From: GCA-2746605 sp963710615
Lineage (GTDB): Bacteria; Bacteroidota; Ignavibacteria; Ignavibacteriales; Melioribacteraceae
Assembly: GCA_963710615.1 (NCBI GenBank)
Contig: CAVQBF010000001.1
Coordinates: 124,001-188,000 of the forward strand
Direction of reading: 5' to 3'
DNA length: 64,000 bases
Position 1 is the stretch's first letter; the number at the start of each line of letters is the position of its first letter. Shown here one piece after another: positions 46,638 through 55,721 of this stretch. A program made the translations under genes and the position numbers. Below the pieces are notes generated by a model, which worked only from the letters and a program-made list of their open reading frames with translations, had not been told where the DNA came from and ran no database searches.

Positions 46638-47538
46638 TTATACTTCTTGTTTTACAGATATTTTGGAGCCATCGATTATTTCAAGAGTTGAACCGGCAAT
46701 GATTATTTTGCCTGCTGATTGCTCAACCTCTTTTAATATTTCTACAAATAAATTGTGTTTAGTAATTCTTCTTTGTTTGTAATTGACTATATATCTGATT
46801 GTAAAATTAATCCAATTCTCTGTTGCCTCTATTGTAACCATTGGTTCAACTTTAGCATTTTCTAGCATATACTTATTAACTAGTTCTTTCCATGCCACTA
46901 CCGAAGTTTTTAGCATATTCCCCAACTAGTTTTTCAGCTATTTCCATAAATGTATTTTTTGTAAATTCAACATCAGAACCATATCTAATAGGTAAAACAA
47001 TTTCATCCCATAAAAAGGGAAAATCAGCCGAATAATTATAAACTGGTTCCTTAAAGACAAAACTATTAGCTATTCTTACAACCCTTCCGTTATATAGATC
47101 ACCTTTTATCCAGTCTCCGCATTCCATTAAAGTTGTTCTAAAAATACCAATATCTATAACATCACCCTTAATACCACCAAGCAAAACACGGTCACCGACT
47201 TTATAAAATTTACCAAATACCAATGCAACCCAGCCGGCAATACTGGCAATTACCTCCTGTAGAGCAAAAGCAATGCCTGCACCGGTAACACCAAGGGCAA
47301 CAGTTAAACCGCCAAGTTGATTAGAATAAATTATTGAAATTGCTATAATGATAAGAATAAAGCCGGAAAAATTAATAAATTTTCTAATTCTATAATTTGA
47401 AGAAGTATCTTTTACAAATTTTGAAATATTTTTTTGGATTATTTTAGAAATTGCCAATATTATTAAACTCAATAATACTGCTAAAATAATTTTTCCAATT
47501 ACTGGATCATACAGTATTTTATTAGCTAACTCATTCAC
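46638..47538 (-). pseudogene. MscS-family mechanosensitive channel (second copy), one frameshift
   Basis: The upstream frame (47538 to about 46911) has two to three membrane helices (KIILAVLLSLIILAIS, FINFSGFILIIIAISIIY), the pore helix GVTGAGIAFALQEVIASIAGW and the beta domain (KFYKVGDRVLLGGIKGDV). Removing one base of the TTTTT run at 46907-46911 continues it to 46638 with the C-terminal alpha/beta domain (VVAWKELVNKYM, NFTIRYIVNYKQRR). Joined length is about 300 residues, normal for a small MscS. It opens on membrane tension and releases solutes in hypo-osmotic shock. It begins 24 bases after the first MscS gene. Confidence 0.8.
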
Positions 47539-47562
47539 ATTTATTCCATTAATCGTTTTTAT

Positions 47563-48596
47563 TTAAGTGTGTAATCCAGGGCCATTTAGTTCTTCTTTAC
47601 TTACCAATTTATTTTTGAGTAATTCGCGTAATGTTATTTGTGTCATTTCACTCATAAATGCAAACTCATATCTAATATCTAAAACATAGGCTTTCAATCT
47701 CATCTTAATCATAGATCTATTATGGTGTATTTCGTTTTTAAAGATTACAGCTATCGGTTTATTTAGAAAAGCGTATTTTGACACCTGTGCAGATCTTATA
47801 GCAATTCCTCTAACCTTCTCTAAATCAATATCCGACGGCAAATAAAATTCTGCCACAACTTGACAATTTGCTTCTCCAGTATTAGAGTTTGAAACGGCTT
47901 TTGACATTATATCTCCATTCGGTATACTAACAACAGAATCATCCGGAGTTACAATTCTTGTTGAGCGAAGCCCAATGCTCTTTACTTCACCATAATAATC
48001 TCCAATTTCTACTTTGTCACCAACCTGAAATGGTCTATCGAATAAAGTCATAATTCCGCCAAAGATATTTTTTATAATATCCTGTGAAGCAAATCCAACG
48101 GCAATACCCAAAGAACCGGTAACTACAACTAAAGATTCAACTGGTGGTGCAAATATTACAATGATGACTATAGATATAACCACGGCCCAACCAAGAATGC
48201 GAACGATTGGAATTAATCCCTTTCAGGCCGATTCTATACTTCGCGCTTTTTTCAGAAAGCTTGTCAAGTACTGTGGTAATTAGTTTAATAACATAAAAGC
48301 TGATTAAGAAAAATATCAACGCCCAAATAATTTTACCAAGTGAAAAAATATCTGTGAGTTTCTCTTTTACTTCGCCTTCAGGAATTATTGACTGTATATT
48401 CTCCAAAGCTGAATTTGTTGTATCCGCCTTGGTCTCTTGGACATTTTGAGAATTTATTTTTACTGTAGAGTCCGGATTAGTTTTTAGTGTTGATGCAACT
48501 GTAGCTGAATCAGGTTTGTTTGTCAGAATCAGATTGAGCTACGACGCATACCAATGTAAATAAAATTATAAAAGCAGTAAATAAAAATCTTTTCAT
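47563..48596 (-). pseudogene. MscS-family mechanosensitive channel (first copy), two frameshifts
   Basis: ATG 48596 starts a signal peptide (MKRFLFTAFIILFTLVCVVAQ) and a Thr/Asn-rich periplasmic stretch. An extra base in TTT 48515-48517 breaks the frame, which resumes through LENIQSIIPEG and the first helices to about 48220 (LFSLGKII..., FYVIKLIT). An extra base in CCC 48218-48220 breaks it again; the rest (KGLIPIVRILGWAVV...) has the pore helix GFASQDIIKNIFGG and the beta domain FQVGDKVEIGDYYGEV, ending at 47563. Restored length is about 344 residues with a periplasmic N-terminal extension unusual for simple MscS. It starts eight bases after the ATPase gene. Confidence 0.8.
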
Positions 48597-48604
48597 TGTT
48601 ATCC

Positions 48605-51600
48605 TTAATGCAAAATATTTTTAGATTTTAGCAAGTTTACAAGCGGTTTGTATAATTGAAAATTTACTTTGTAAGATGTGTCTTTAAGAAAAATAATTCC
48701 ATCATCAAGTAAGGTTGCAAATAATAAACGACTTGACTTTAAACTTAAATTAAAAATTGCTGAATGTTCTTCAAGTGATAAACCATCATGTAGAATTAGT
48801 GCCATAATTGAGAATAACTTTTGATCTGATAATTCTTTTAAAAATGAAAAATCAAGCTCTACATCAGATGAGATTTTAATTTCTTCTTCATCGGCATTCT
48901 TAATTGAACGTAACCATAAAAACAATGCTATTCCAATGTTGTTAGAGGCAATTTTATGTAGATTTTCAAAATATTCTTTTTCAAGGAACATTTGCTTTTC
49001 TTTATCATCTAATTTTTTAAATGCTTTCTGCTTTTCTAATGCGGGTGATGATAAATAAGTTACGTCATAACCACTGATGTTATGACGTAGCAATATAATT
49101 TCTTTTAAAGTTCGCTCGGTAAGGCCTGTCATATGAATATTGAAAATAAAGAAATCTTTAATCCCTATCACTTTATCAAGATAATTCCAAGCAAAAGTAT
49201 TACAAGTTAAAATCCATAATACATTCCTACTCGTTGAAGTTACTATTTCAAGCATTTGCTTTGCTGAATCAAATCCTTCAACTACCTTCAAGAAAAAGTT
49301 TTCAAAATTCTCAACAATAATAATGATTCTTGTTTCAAGCTTTTGTAATTGTTCAATTAATTCATCTATACTTGTAATAGAATTTATTTCTAAAAGTTCT
49401 TTTAAGTATGTAAGTAAATCTTCTTCTTTATAGATTGTTTTTGAAGATTTCTTGCGATAAATGGTATTGGGAACACTTAACTTATCCAAGGCAATTGAAA
49501 TTAATGATGATGTTCCGCTTCCTTTTTCACCTATAAGCATAACAGATGATATTTGATTGTTTTGCCAGTAATTATATGCTTTTGATAGTTTTTCAATTTC
49601 TTTTTCCCGCCCAATGAATATTCTAGAATCTGTAAGCGCATCGCCTGCAAATAATCTTCTATATACAAATGGCAATTTTTCCATTGACGAAGAGACTTGT
49701 ACTAGGTAATCAGCCATTGCTTCAGATAACTCAACATCCTGAGTGCTTAATCCAACGCGGGAAGTAATCCCTAATGTACGTTCTTTAATAAAATTTAAAT
49801 AATGAATTATCTTATTGTAGGTCCACTCAATGCCTTTATTGATCTTTTCAACATAAAGCTGGAACTTTTCATTTGCCTCTTGTAAAGCCTTTTCTTTAGA
49901 TACTTGAAGTTTTATGGACAGCAATCGCTCTATATTTGAAAGGGCGAACAAATCAAGGAGAAGTTCCTTAATTTCAGAATCTAAATTGCTCCTAACTTCC
50001 GAATAAATATTTTCTATTTCTTTTCTTATATCGTCAACTTTGTTTTTTGATCTATCTAAACCAGAAACAGCAATTTCTTTAGCCTCTTCAAGTAGATCAG
50101 AATTTTCTTCTTGTTTTGATAGTGCAGAATCTAAATTAAACTCTACAATACGTGCAAGCCCTATAATACTGGGGATTATTTTCGAAGTTTTAACTTCAAA
50201 ATCTTTCTCAAGAATTTCAATTTTGTTATTTAATTTATTAAGTATAATAGGTGATATTATTTCTTTGGGACTAAATTCTTTTAAGTCGCCATCATCTAAT
50301 TTGAATTGCAATTGGCCAGGCCGAACAAATTTATAATTTTTTCCAAACTCATCGAGTTTTTCACGAAGATCATTCTTATAATTATTTAGAAAAAGATTGT
50401 CCTTGCTGTTAGTCACTGAATTAACTAGATCAACAACGATCTTTGTGTCAAGTGTATCTAAAAGTATATTCTTTTCTTTCTTAACAATTGAGACAAAAGC
50501 ATTTTTATTGTTCTCAATATTATATTTTGATTTTAATATTACTTCAGTTATAGCTTTTATTTTAGTATTAACTATTTTAACATAGTACTCATTTGCATTG
50601 TCTGTAGCTGCAAAAGATTTAGAAATTAATAGGTTGGTAAACCAAAGTAAATCTCTGTAAAACTCAATTCGATCAAAAACAGCTTCAAAATATAATTGCG
50701 AAAACTTTTTTGCATCAATGAGATTTTTATTATACTCTTCTAACTCAGCGGTAATTTTTTTCTCAGCATAAACTGACCTAAAAGCTTCAATAGTATCTAC
50801 AATTTCATATTGAGCAATAAATTTATTGTATTCAAGCTCATAAGAAGTAATAATTTGGTCATTTATTAATTCGGCTACTTCAAGAAACTTATTAGTCAAC
50901 TCTTTTGTTTGAATTTCATAATTAACTATTACTTCCTCAAAATTCTTTTTCTCTTCATCTTTCAAAAATTGAAAATTTTTATCTGTAAAAGTCTTATCAA
51001 TTTCGTTGCTAAGAGAAAGAGTGTCCAAGTAAAGTTTGCCAACACTCTCCAAATAGACAGATAATATTTTTAATATCTGCGAAAGATAGTTTACTTTTAA
51101 AAAGTGAATAAGCATTCCCTTAACTGGAACATTACGCTTCCAGGTATATTTATATTCTTTTCCTTTAAAGATCTGCTTAGTTTTTTTTGCGATAGAGAAA
51201 TTTATTTTTTTGATTTTCTTTAAATTTTTAATATGAAATTTATCATCCTTGGAAGCTGTAAAGTGTTGTTCTTCTTGATTAAGAATTACTTCCTCATCTA
51301 TAGGCTGAATGAATTTATCAATTTTAATCTCAAACGAATTAATAATAGAAAATAATTCATTATTTAATAATTCATTCTTTTCCTTATGCAAAGATTTTTC
51401 TATTTCACTATGATATTCGGAAGTCTGAAGAAATAATTCTTCATTGGTTTTTAGTTCCGAAATTCGTTTTATCCATTTCTCATATTTACTCTGATTTGTC
51501 TCAAGGTAATTAATACGTTTAGTAGTAAAATCGGTTATCGTTGCTATTATTTCTTCGGTTAGAAAAGTTTTTATCTCTTCAAGAAAAGGTTCGAATTGTG

Positions 51601-51610
51601 AAAGCTCCAT
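48605..51610 (-). CDS. Coiled-coil ATPase with Orc/STAND-like P-loop domain
   Basis: 1001 residues from ATG 51610 (an ATG at 51655 adds 15 hydrophobic residues). Residues 1 to about 660 are long charged helices of coiled-coil type. A FIGREKEIEKL motif then precedes the Walker A GEKGSGTS (about 694-701) and a Walker B-like IIIIVENFE (about 761-768). The C-terminus (about 920-1001) looks like a winged helix (LSDQKLFSIMALILHDGLSLEEHSAIF). The order matches AAA/STAND ATPases related to Orc1/Cdc6. The role is unknown; two MscS channels follow in the same operon, eight and 24 bases apart, which hints at ATP-driven control or sensing at the membrane. Confidence 0.7.
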   Translation of the reverse strand: MELSQFEPFLEEIKTFLTEEIIATITDFTTKRINYLETNQSKYEKWIKRISELKTNEELFLQTSEYHSEIEKSLHKEKNELLNNELFSIINSFEIKIDKFIQPIDEEVILNQEEQHFTASKDDKFHIKNLKKIKKINFSIAKKTKQIFKGKEYKYTWKRNVPVKGMLIHFLKVNYLSQILKILSVYLESVGKLYLDTLSLSNEIDKTFTDKNFQFLKDEEKKNFEEVIVNYEIQTKELTNKFLEVAELINDQIITSYELEYNKFIAQYEIVDTIEAFRSVYAEKKITAELEEYNKNLIDAKKFSQLYFEAVFDRIEFYRDLLWFTNLLISKSFAATDNANEYYVKIVNTKIKAITEVILKSKYNIENNKNAFVSIVKKEKNILLDTLDTKIVVDLVNSVTNSKDNLFLNNYKNDLREKLDEFGKNYKFVRPGQLQFKLDDGDLKEFSPKEIISPIILNKLNNKIEILEKDFEVKTSKIIPSIIGLARIVEFNLDSALSKQEENSDLLEEAKEIAVSGLDRSKNKVDDIRKEIENIYSEVRSNLDSEIKELLLDLFALSNIERLLSIKLQVSKEKALQEANEKFQLYVEKINKGIEWTYNKIIHYLNFIKERTLGITSRVGLSTQDVELSEAMADYLVQVSSSMEKLPFVYRRLFAGDALTDSRIFIGREKEIEKLSKAYNYWQNNQISSVMLIGEKGSGTSSLISIALDKLSVPNTIYRKKSSKTIYKEEDLLTYLKELLEINSITSIDELIEQLQKLETRIIIIVENFENFFLKVVEGFDSAKQMLEIVTSTSRNVLWILTCNTFAWNYLDKVIGIKDFFIFNIHMTGLTERTLKEIILLRHNISGYDVTYLSSPALEKQKAFKKLDDKEKQMFLEKEYFENLHKIASNNIGIALFLWLRSIKNADEEEIKISSDVELDFSFLKELSDQKLFSIMALILHDGLSLEEHSAIFNLSLKSSRLLFATLLDDGIIFLKDTSYKVNFQLYKPLVNLLKSKNILH

Positions 51611-51803
51611 CACCAGAATCCAGTTTTGAATAAAAAAAATCAGTAAGAAAGACAATTTTATACTGTCATATATAATAAATAGTAAATAAAATGACCACTT
51701 TCAATTAAAATATACAGGTTGTTAAAACAATTAGAATTTTCTTTGCTGTATAATAGTCCTGCAATTTATAAATTTAGTTATCAATAATAAAAAATTGTCT
51801 CAT

Positions 51804-52031
51804 ATGAAATACCAACCAATAAGCTGTAGTTTATACGATAGAATTGAATCTTTAGCAATCGGTAAGAAATATGTTGAAGTAATCTATTCGGATGATAAAG
51901 AAAACAACACTATTTTTGGTAAAATTGAAAATATATTTTCAAAAGAAAAAGCCGAATTTTTGAGAATCAATAATATTGAAATACGTCTTGATCAAATAAA
52001 AACAATAAGTGAAAGATTGGATTTAATATGA
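51804..52031 (+). CDS. ROF-like (Rho-binding antiterminator family) small protein
   Basis: 75 residues from ATG 51804. The sequence YQPISCSLYDRIESLA, a central KKYVEVIYSD and EIRLDQIKTI at the end match the small beta-barrel of the Rof family, in which E. coli Rof binds the Rho factor and blocks RNA loading. The Bacteroidetes-type members are less characterised. It overlaps the acyl-CoA synthetase gene by four bases (ATGA), so the two are translationally coupled, an unexpected partnership. Confidence 0.65.
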   Translation: MKYQPISCSLYDRIESLAIGKKYVEVIYSDDKENNTIFGKIENIFSKEKAEFLRINNIEIRLDQIKTISERLDLI

Positions 52032-54085
52032 ATAGAGAATTAAAAAACTTCTTTTATCCTCAGTCTATTTGTATTGTTGGAGCATCATCAAAACAAAAAA
52101 GCATTGGATATGAAATTTTAAGTTCAATAAAAAAATATAGGTTTAAGGGGAAAATATATCCGGTTAATCCTAAAAGCAAAAGCATTTTGGGTTATAAATG
52201 TTATGCGACAATTACAGAAATTAAGGAGAATATTGATCTTGCCATAATAGTTGTTCCAAAGCAGTTTGTTGATCAATCAGTTGATGAGCTGATTAAAAAA
52301 GGTGTAAAATCAATCATTCTTATAACTGCCGGGTTCAGGGAAACAGGAAGTGAAGGGAAACAGTATGAAGAAAATTTATTAAGAAAACTAAAAGCCAATG
52401 ATGTAAGATTGGTTGGGCCCAATTGCATGGGTGTAATAAACACTCTTGATGCAATTAAACTCAATGCTACTTTTGTTGCAGAAGAGCCCGTTAAGGGTGG
52501 ATTAGCATTCCTATCACAAAGCGGTGCTTTAGGTGCAGCAGTATTGAATTCATTGAGACAAACAGATATAAGATTTGCTCATTTTATTAGTGTTGGCAAC
52601 AAAGCAGATATATCTGAAATTGATTTGCTGGAATTTTGGCTTGAAGATGATAACATAAAAGTAATTACTTGTTATTTAGAAAGCATTGAAGATGGTCTTG
52701 GGCTAATCAAAACTTGCCTTTCCGTAGTAAATAGAAAGCCAATTATTATTTTAAAATCTGGTAAAACTGAAAGTGGAATGAGAGCTGCTTCCTCACATAC
52801 AGGAGCGTTGAGCAATAATGAGAAAATTATTGATGAACTATTTAAACAGTTTGGAATTATTAGGGCTGCTACACTTAATGAAATGTTCAATACTGAAAAA
52901 GGTTTTGAGGATTTTCCAATACCTCAAAGCAACCGAGTAGCTGTAATTACTAATGCTGGAGGACCTGCAATTCTTGCAGTCGATAAATTAGAAGAAATGG
53001 GCTTGTCACTTGCTAACATAACAAATTTAACAAAGGAGAAGCTTAAAGAAATAGTTCACCGAGAAGGAAGTGTACAAAATCCAATTGATCTGCTGCCTGG
53101 TGGAAATGCTGAGCTTTACAAAAAAGTAAATGAAATTGTTCTTGATGATAAAAATGTTGATGCAGTGATTTCAATATTTGTTGAACCTGTTATGGTGAGT
53201 GCATTTGAAGTTATTGAGTCTGTTAATTCTGTTGAATCGGATAAACCAATTTATCAAGTCTGCATGCCCCTGCCGGAATTTTGGAGTAAGTATAGAGAAA
53301 AATCTGTGACCAACAGACCAATATTTAAAAGCCCAGAAGAGCCCGCTGAAGTTATATCTAACATATTATTGTATGAAAAGAAGAAAAATATTCAAATTGA
53401 TATTGATAAAGAAAGTAGAGCTAAAGATTTAGGAATTATAAATACAGGGTTTTTGAATCAGTATGAGATTGAGAAAATTTGTAAAAAATATAATCTGCCA
53501 ATTATTGATAGCCGAATTATAAATATTGATCTATTAAAAAATTTCAATGAATTTAATTTCCCTCTTGTTGTAAAAGGAATAGGCAAAGGAGTTGTGCATA
53601 AATCGGAGCTTGATGCCGTTAAGCTTAATGTTAAAAGTGGTGAAGAATTATTCAATGCAGTAAAAGAAATTAGAAACTCTTTTAAAGAAAATAATTTTGA
53701 GTTAGAAGAAGTATTAATTCAGCCTTTCATTAAAATTAAACATGAATTACTAATCGGAGGATTTAGAGATAATTCTTTTGGTCCAGTTGTAATGTTTGGA
53801 ACTGGTGGAAAATATGTAGAAGTTTGGAATGATACAAAGATTAAATCGGCTTACTTGAACGATAATGATCTCGAAGAAATGATTAGTGAAACAAAAATCG
53901 GGAAAATCCTCAAAGGAGTTCGTGGTGAAGCTGCTGCTGACATTGACAAAATTAAGGATCAAATTAGCTCAGTAGCTAAACTCTTAATCGAAAATCAGAA
54001 TATTGACGAAATAGACATCAATCCTCTTGTTGTAGACCATCAACTCAATTTACATGCTGTTGATGTTAGAATAAAAGCAAAGTAA
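52028..54085 (+). CDS. ADP-forming acetate/acyl-CoA synthetase (fused alpha and beta parts)
   Basis: 685 residues with the fused architecture of acetyl-CoA synthetase (ADP-forming). CoA-binding domain at about 5-130 (ICIVGASSKQKSIGYE), succinyl-CoA ligase-like domain with FLSQSGALGA, and the phosphohistidine His257 in SSHTGAL. The C-terminal ATP-grasp part (about 460-685) has FPLVVKGIGKGVVHKSE, VLIQPFI, VMFGTGGKYVE and EIDINPLVV. It converts acyl-CoA, ADP and phosphate to acid, CoA and ATP (reversible), supporting ATP gain in fermentation. The whole chain is intact. Overlaps the ROF-like gene. Confidence 0.9.
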   Translation: MNRELKNFFYPQSICIVGASSKQKSIGYEILSSIKKYRFKGKIYPVNPKSKSILGYKCYATITEIKENIDLAIIVVPKQFVDQSVDELIKKGVKSIILITAGFRETGSEGKQYEENLLRKLKANDVRLVGPNCMGVINTLDAIKLNATFVAEEPVKGGLAFLSQSGALGAAVLNSLRQTDIRFAHFISVGNKADISEIDLLEFWLEDDNIKVITCYLESIEDGLGLIKTCLSVVNRKPIIILKSGKTESGMRAASSHTGALSNNEKIIDELFKQFGIIRAATLNEMFNTEKGFEDFPIPQSNRVAVITNAGGPAILAVDKLEEMGLSLANITNLTKEKLKEIVHREGSVQNPIDLLPGGNAELYKKVNEIVLDDKNVDAVISIFVEPVMVSAFEVIESVNSVESDKPIYQVCMPLPEFWSKYREKSVTNRPIFKSPEEPAEVISNILLYEKKKNIQIDIDKESRAKDLGIINTGFLNQYEIEKICKKYNLPIIDSRIINIDLLKNFNEFNFPLVVKGIGKGVVHKSELDAVKLNVKSGEELFNAVKEIRNSFKENNFELEEVLIQPFIKIKHELLIGGFRDNSFGPVVMFGTGGKYVEVWNDTKIKSAYLNDNDLEEMISETKIGKILKGVRGEAAADIDKIKDQISSVAKLLIENQNIDEIDINPLVVDHQLNLHAVDVRIKAK

Positions 54086-54150
54086 CAAAATTTTAATTTA
54101 AGTGTAAAAAATTTTCTATTTTTAAATTCAAATCATAATTCAGAAGATCT

Positions 54151-55611
54151 ATGAAAATAGCATTTGCATCAAGTGAAATAGTACCTTTTGCGAAAACCGG
54201 TGGATTAGCCGATGTTGCAGGGGCACTTCCCAAAGAACTAGCCAAACTTGGTAATGAAGTAAAAGTATTTATGCCAAAATATTATCCCATAAACGAATAT
54301 GAATATGGGCATCAATACGATTCGCTAATTGGGGAAATGAAAATTTCCACCGGGGGATTTGAACACTCAGTCCACGCTTTCTATGGCAAACTGCCAAATT
54401 CTGATGTTGATGTTTATTTTATTCACTATCCAGCTTTTTTTCATCGGCCAAAAATTTATACCGAAGATTGGGACGAAGATGAAAGGTTTATTCTCTTTTC
54501 TAAAGCCGTAATTCATGTAATGCAAAAGTTAGGGTGGTCTCCCGACATTATTCATGTAAATGATTGGCAGACAGCATTAATTCCTGTATTGCTCAAAGAA
54601 AATTACAAATGGGATAGTCTGTTTCACAAAACCAAAACCGTTTTAACAATCCACAACATCGGGTATCAAGGCAGATTCTCATTGGACTCTTATAAACGTG
54701 CGGAGCTGCCAACGGACCTTTATGAGAACTTCGGGATCTTGGTTCACGAAGGTGATTCAAATTTTTTAAAAGCTGGAATTCTTTATTCTGATATCATTAA
54801 TACAGTGAGTGACACTTATGCAAAAGAATTACTGACACCGGAATACGGTTCCGGAATGGATGGTTATTTATGGCTTCGCCACACAGACTTTTTTGGTATT
54901 GTAAATGGAGTAGATTATACTGTTTGGGATCCTGAAACTGATTCTACAATTCCTTACAATTATTCGTTAAAAAATATGTCTGGGAAACTCAAAAATAAAA
55001 AAGCACTTTTGGAAAAATTAAGCATGCCCTTCAGTTCAGAAGTACCATTGATTGGCTTAGTTTCACGTTTAGTTGCTCAAAAAGGGTTTGATATTATTGG
55101 AGATGTTTTAGTAGACTTATTGAAATTAGACGCTCAATTTGTAATTCTGGGCAGTGGATCTCCTGAATACGAACAGATGTTTCAAAATGCAGCAAACAGC
55201 TATCCGAATAAAATTGGTGTTTATTTTGGTTACAATGAAGAACTTGCACACCAAATTGAAGCTGGAGCAGATATTTTCTTAATGCCTTCTCACTATGAAC
55301 CATGCGGGTTAAATCAAATTTACTCACTCAAATATGGGACTGTTCCTGTTGTAAGAAAAACCGGTGGTTTAGCTGACACGGTTCAAGATTGGAATGAATT
55401 CAATCAATATGGTCAAGATATTGGCAATGGGTTTTCATTTTATGAATATTCAGGAAAGGCATTACTTAGTTCAGTTATAAGAGCAATCAATGATTTTCAC
55501 AATAAACCAGTATGGAGAAAAATCCAAAAAAATGGAATGAACAAGGATTATTCTTGGAAACATTCTGCAGAGGAATACATAGAATTGTATAATCGGGCAT
55601 TATCAAAATAA
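54151..55611 (+). CDS. glgA: Glycogen synthase (ADP-glucose type)
   Basis: 486 residues, typical GT5 length. The N-terminus MKIAFASSEIVPFAKTGGLADV holds the ADP-glucose-binding KTGGL (15-19). HVNDWQTALIPVLL, TIHNIGYQG and, in the second Rossmann domain, SRLVAQKGFD and PSHYEPCGLNQ are all conserved. The enzyme adds glucose from ADP-glucose to alpha-1,4-glucan in the cytoplasm. No other glg gene lies in the window. The next gene converges from the other strand after 110 bases. Confidence 0.95.
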   Translation: MKIAFASSEIVPFAKTGGLADVAGALPKELAKLGNEVKVFMPKYYPINEYEYGHQYDSLIGEMKISTGGFEHSVHAFYGKLPNSDVDVYFIHYPAFFHRPKIYTEDWDEDERFILFSKAVIHVMQKLGWSPDIIHVNDWQTALIPVLLKENYKWDSLFHKTKTVLTIHNIGYQGRFSLDSYKRAELPTDLYENFGILVHEGDSNFLKAGILYSDIINTVSDTYAKELLTPEYGSGMDGYLWLRHTDFFGIVNGVDYTVWDPETDSTIPYNYSLKNMSGKLKNKKALLEKLSMPFSSEVPLIGLVSRLVAQKGFDIIGDVLVDLLKLDAQFVILGSGSPEYEQMFQNAANSYPNKIGVYFGYNEELAHQIEAGADIFLMPSHYEPCGLNQIYSLKYGTVPVVRKTGGLADTVQDWNEFNQYGQDIGNGFSFYEYSGKALLSSVIRAINDFHNKPVWRKIQKNGMNKDYSWKHSAEEYIELYNRALSK

Positions 55612-55721
55612 TATATTGCTTATTTTTTTAAAATTTTAAAGGACTATCAGCCCAAGTATAAATTATTAAACTAAATAAAATAGAAATTATAGGTGGAAAG
55701 TCGAATTAAGCAATCATTTTA

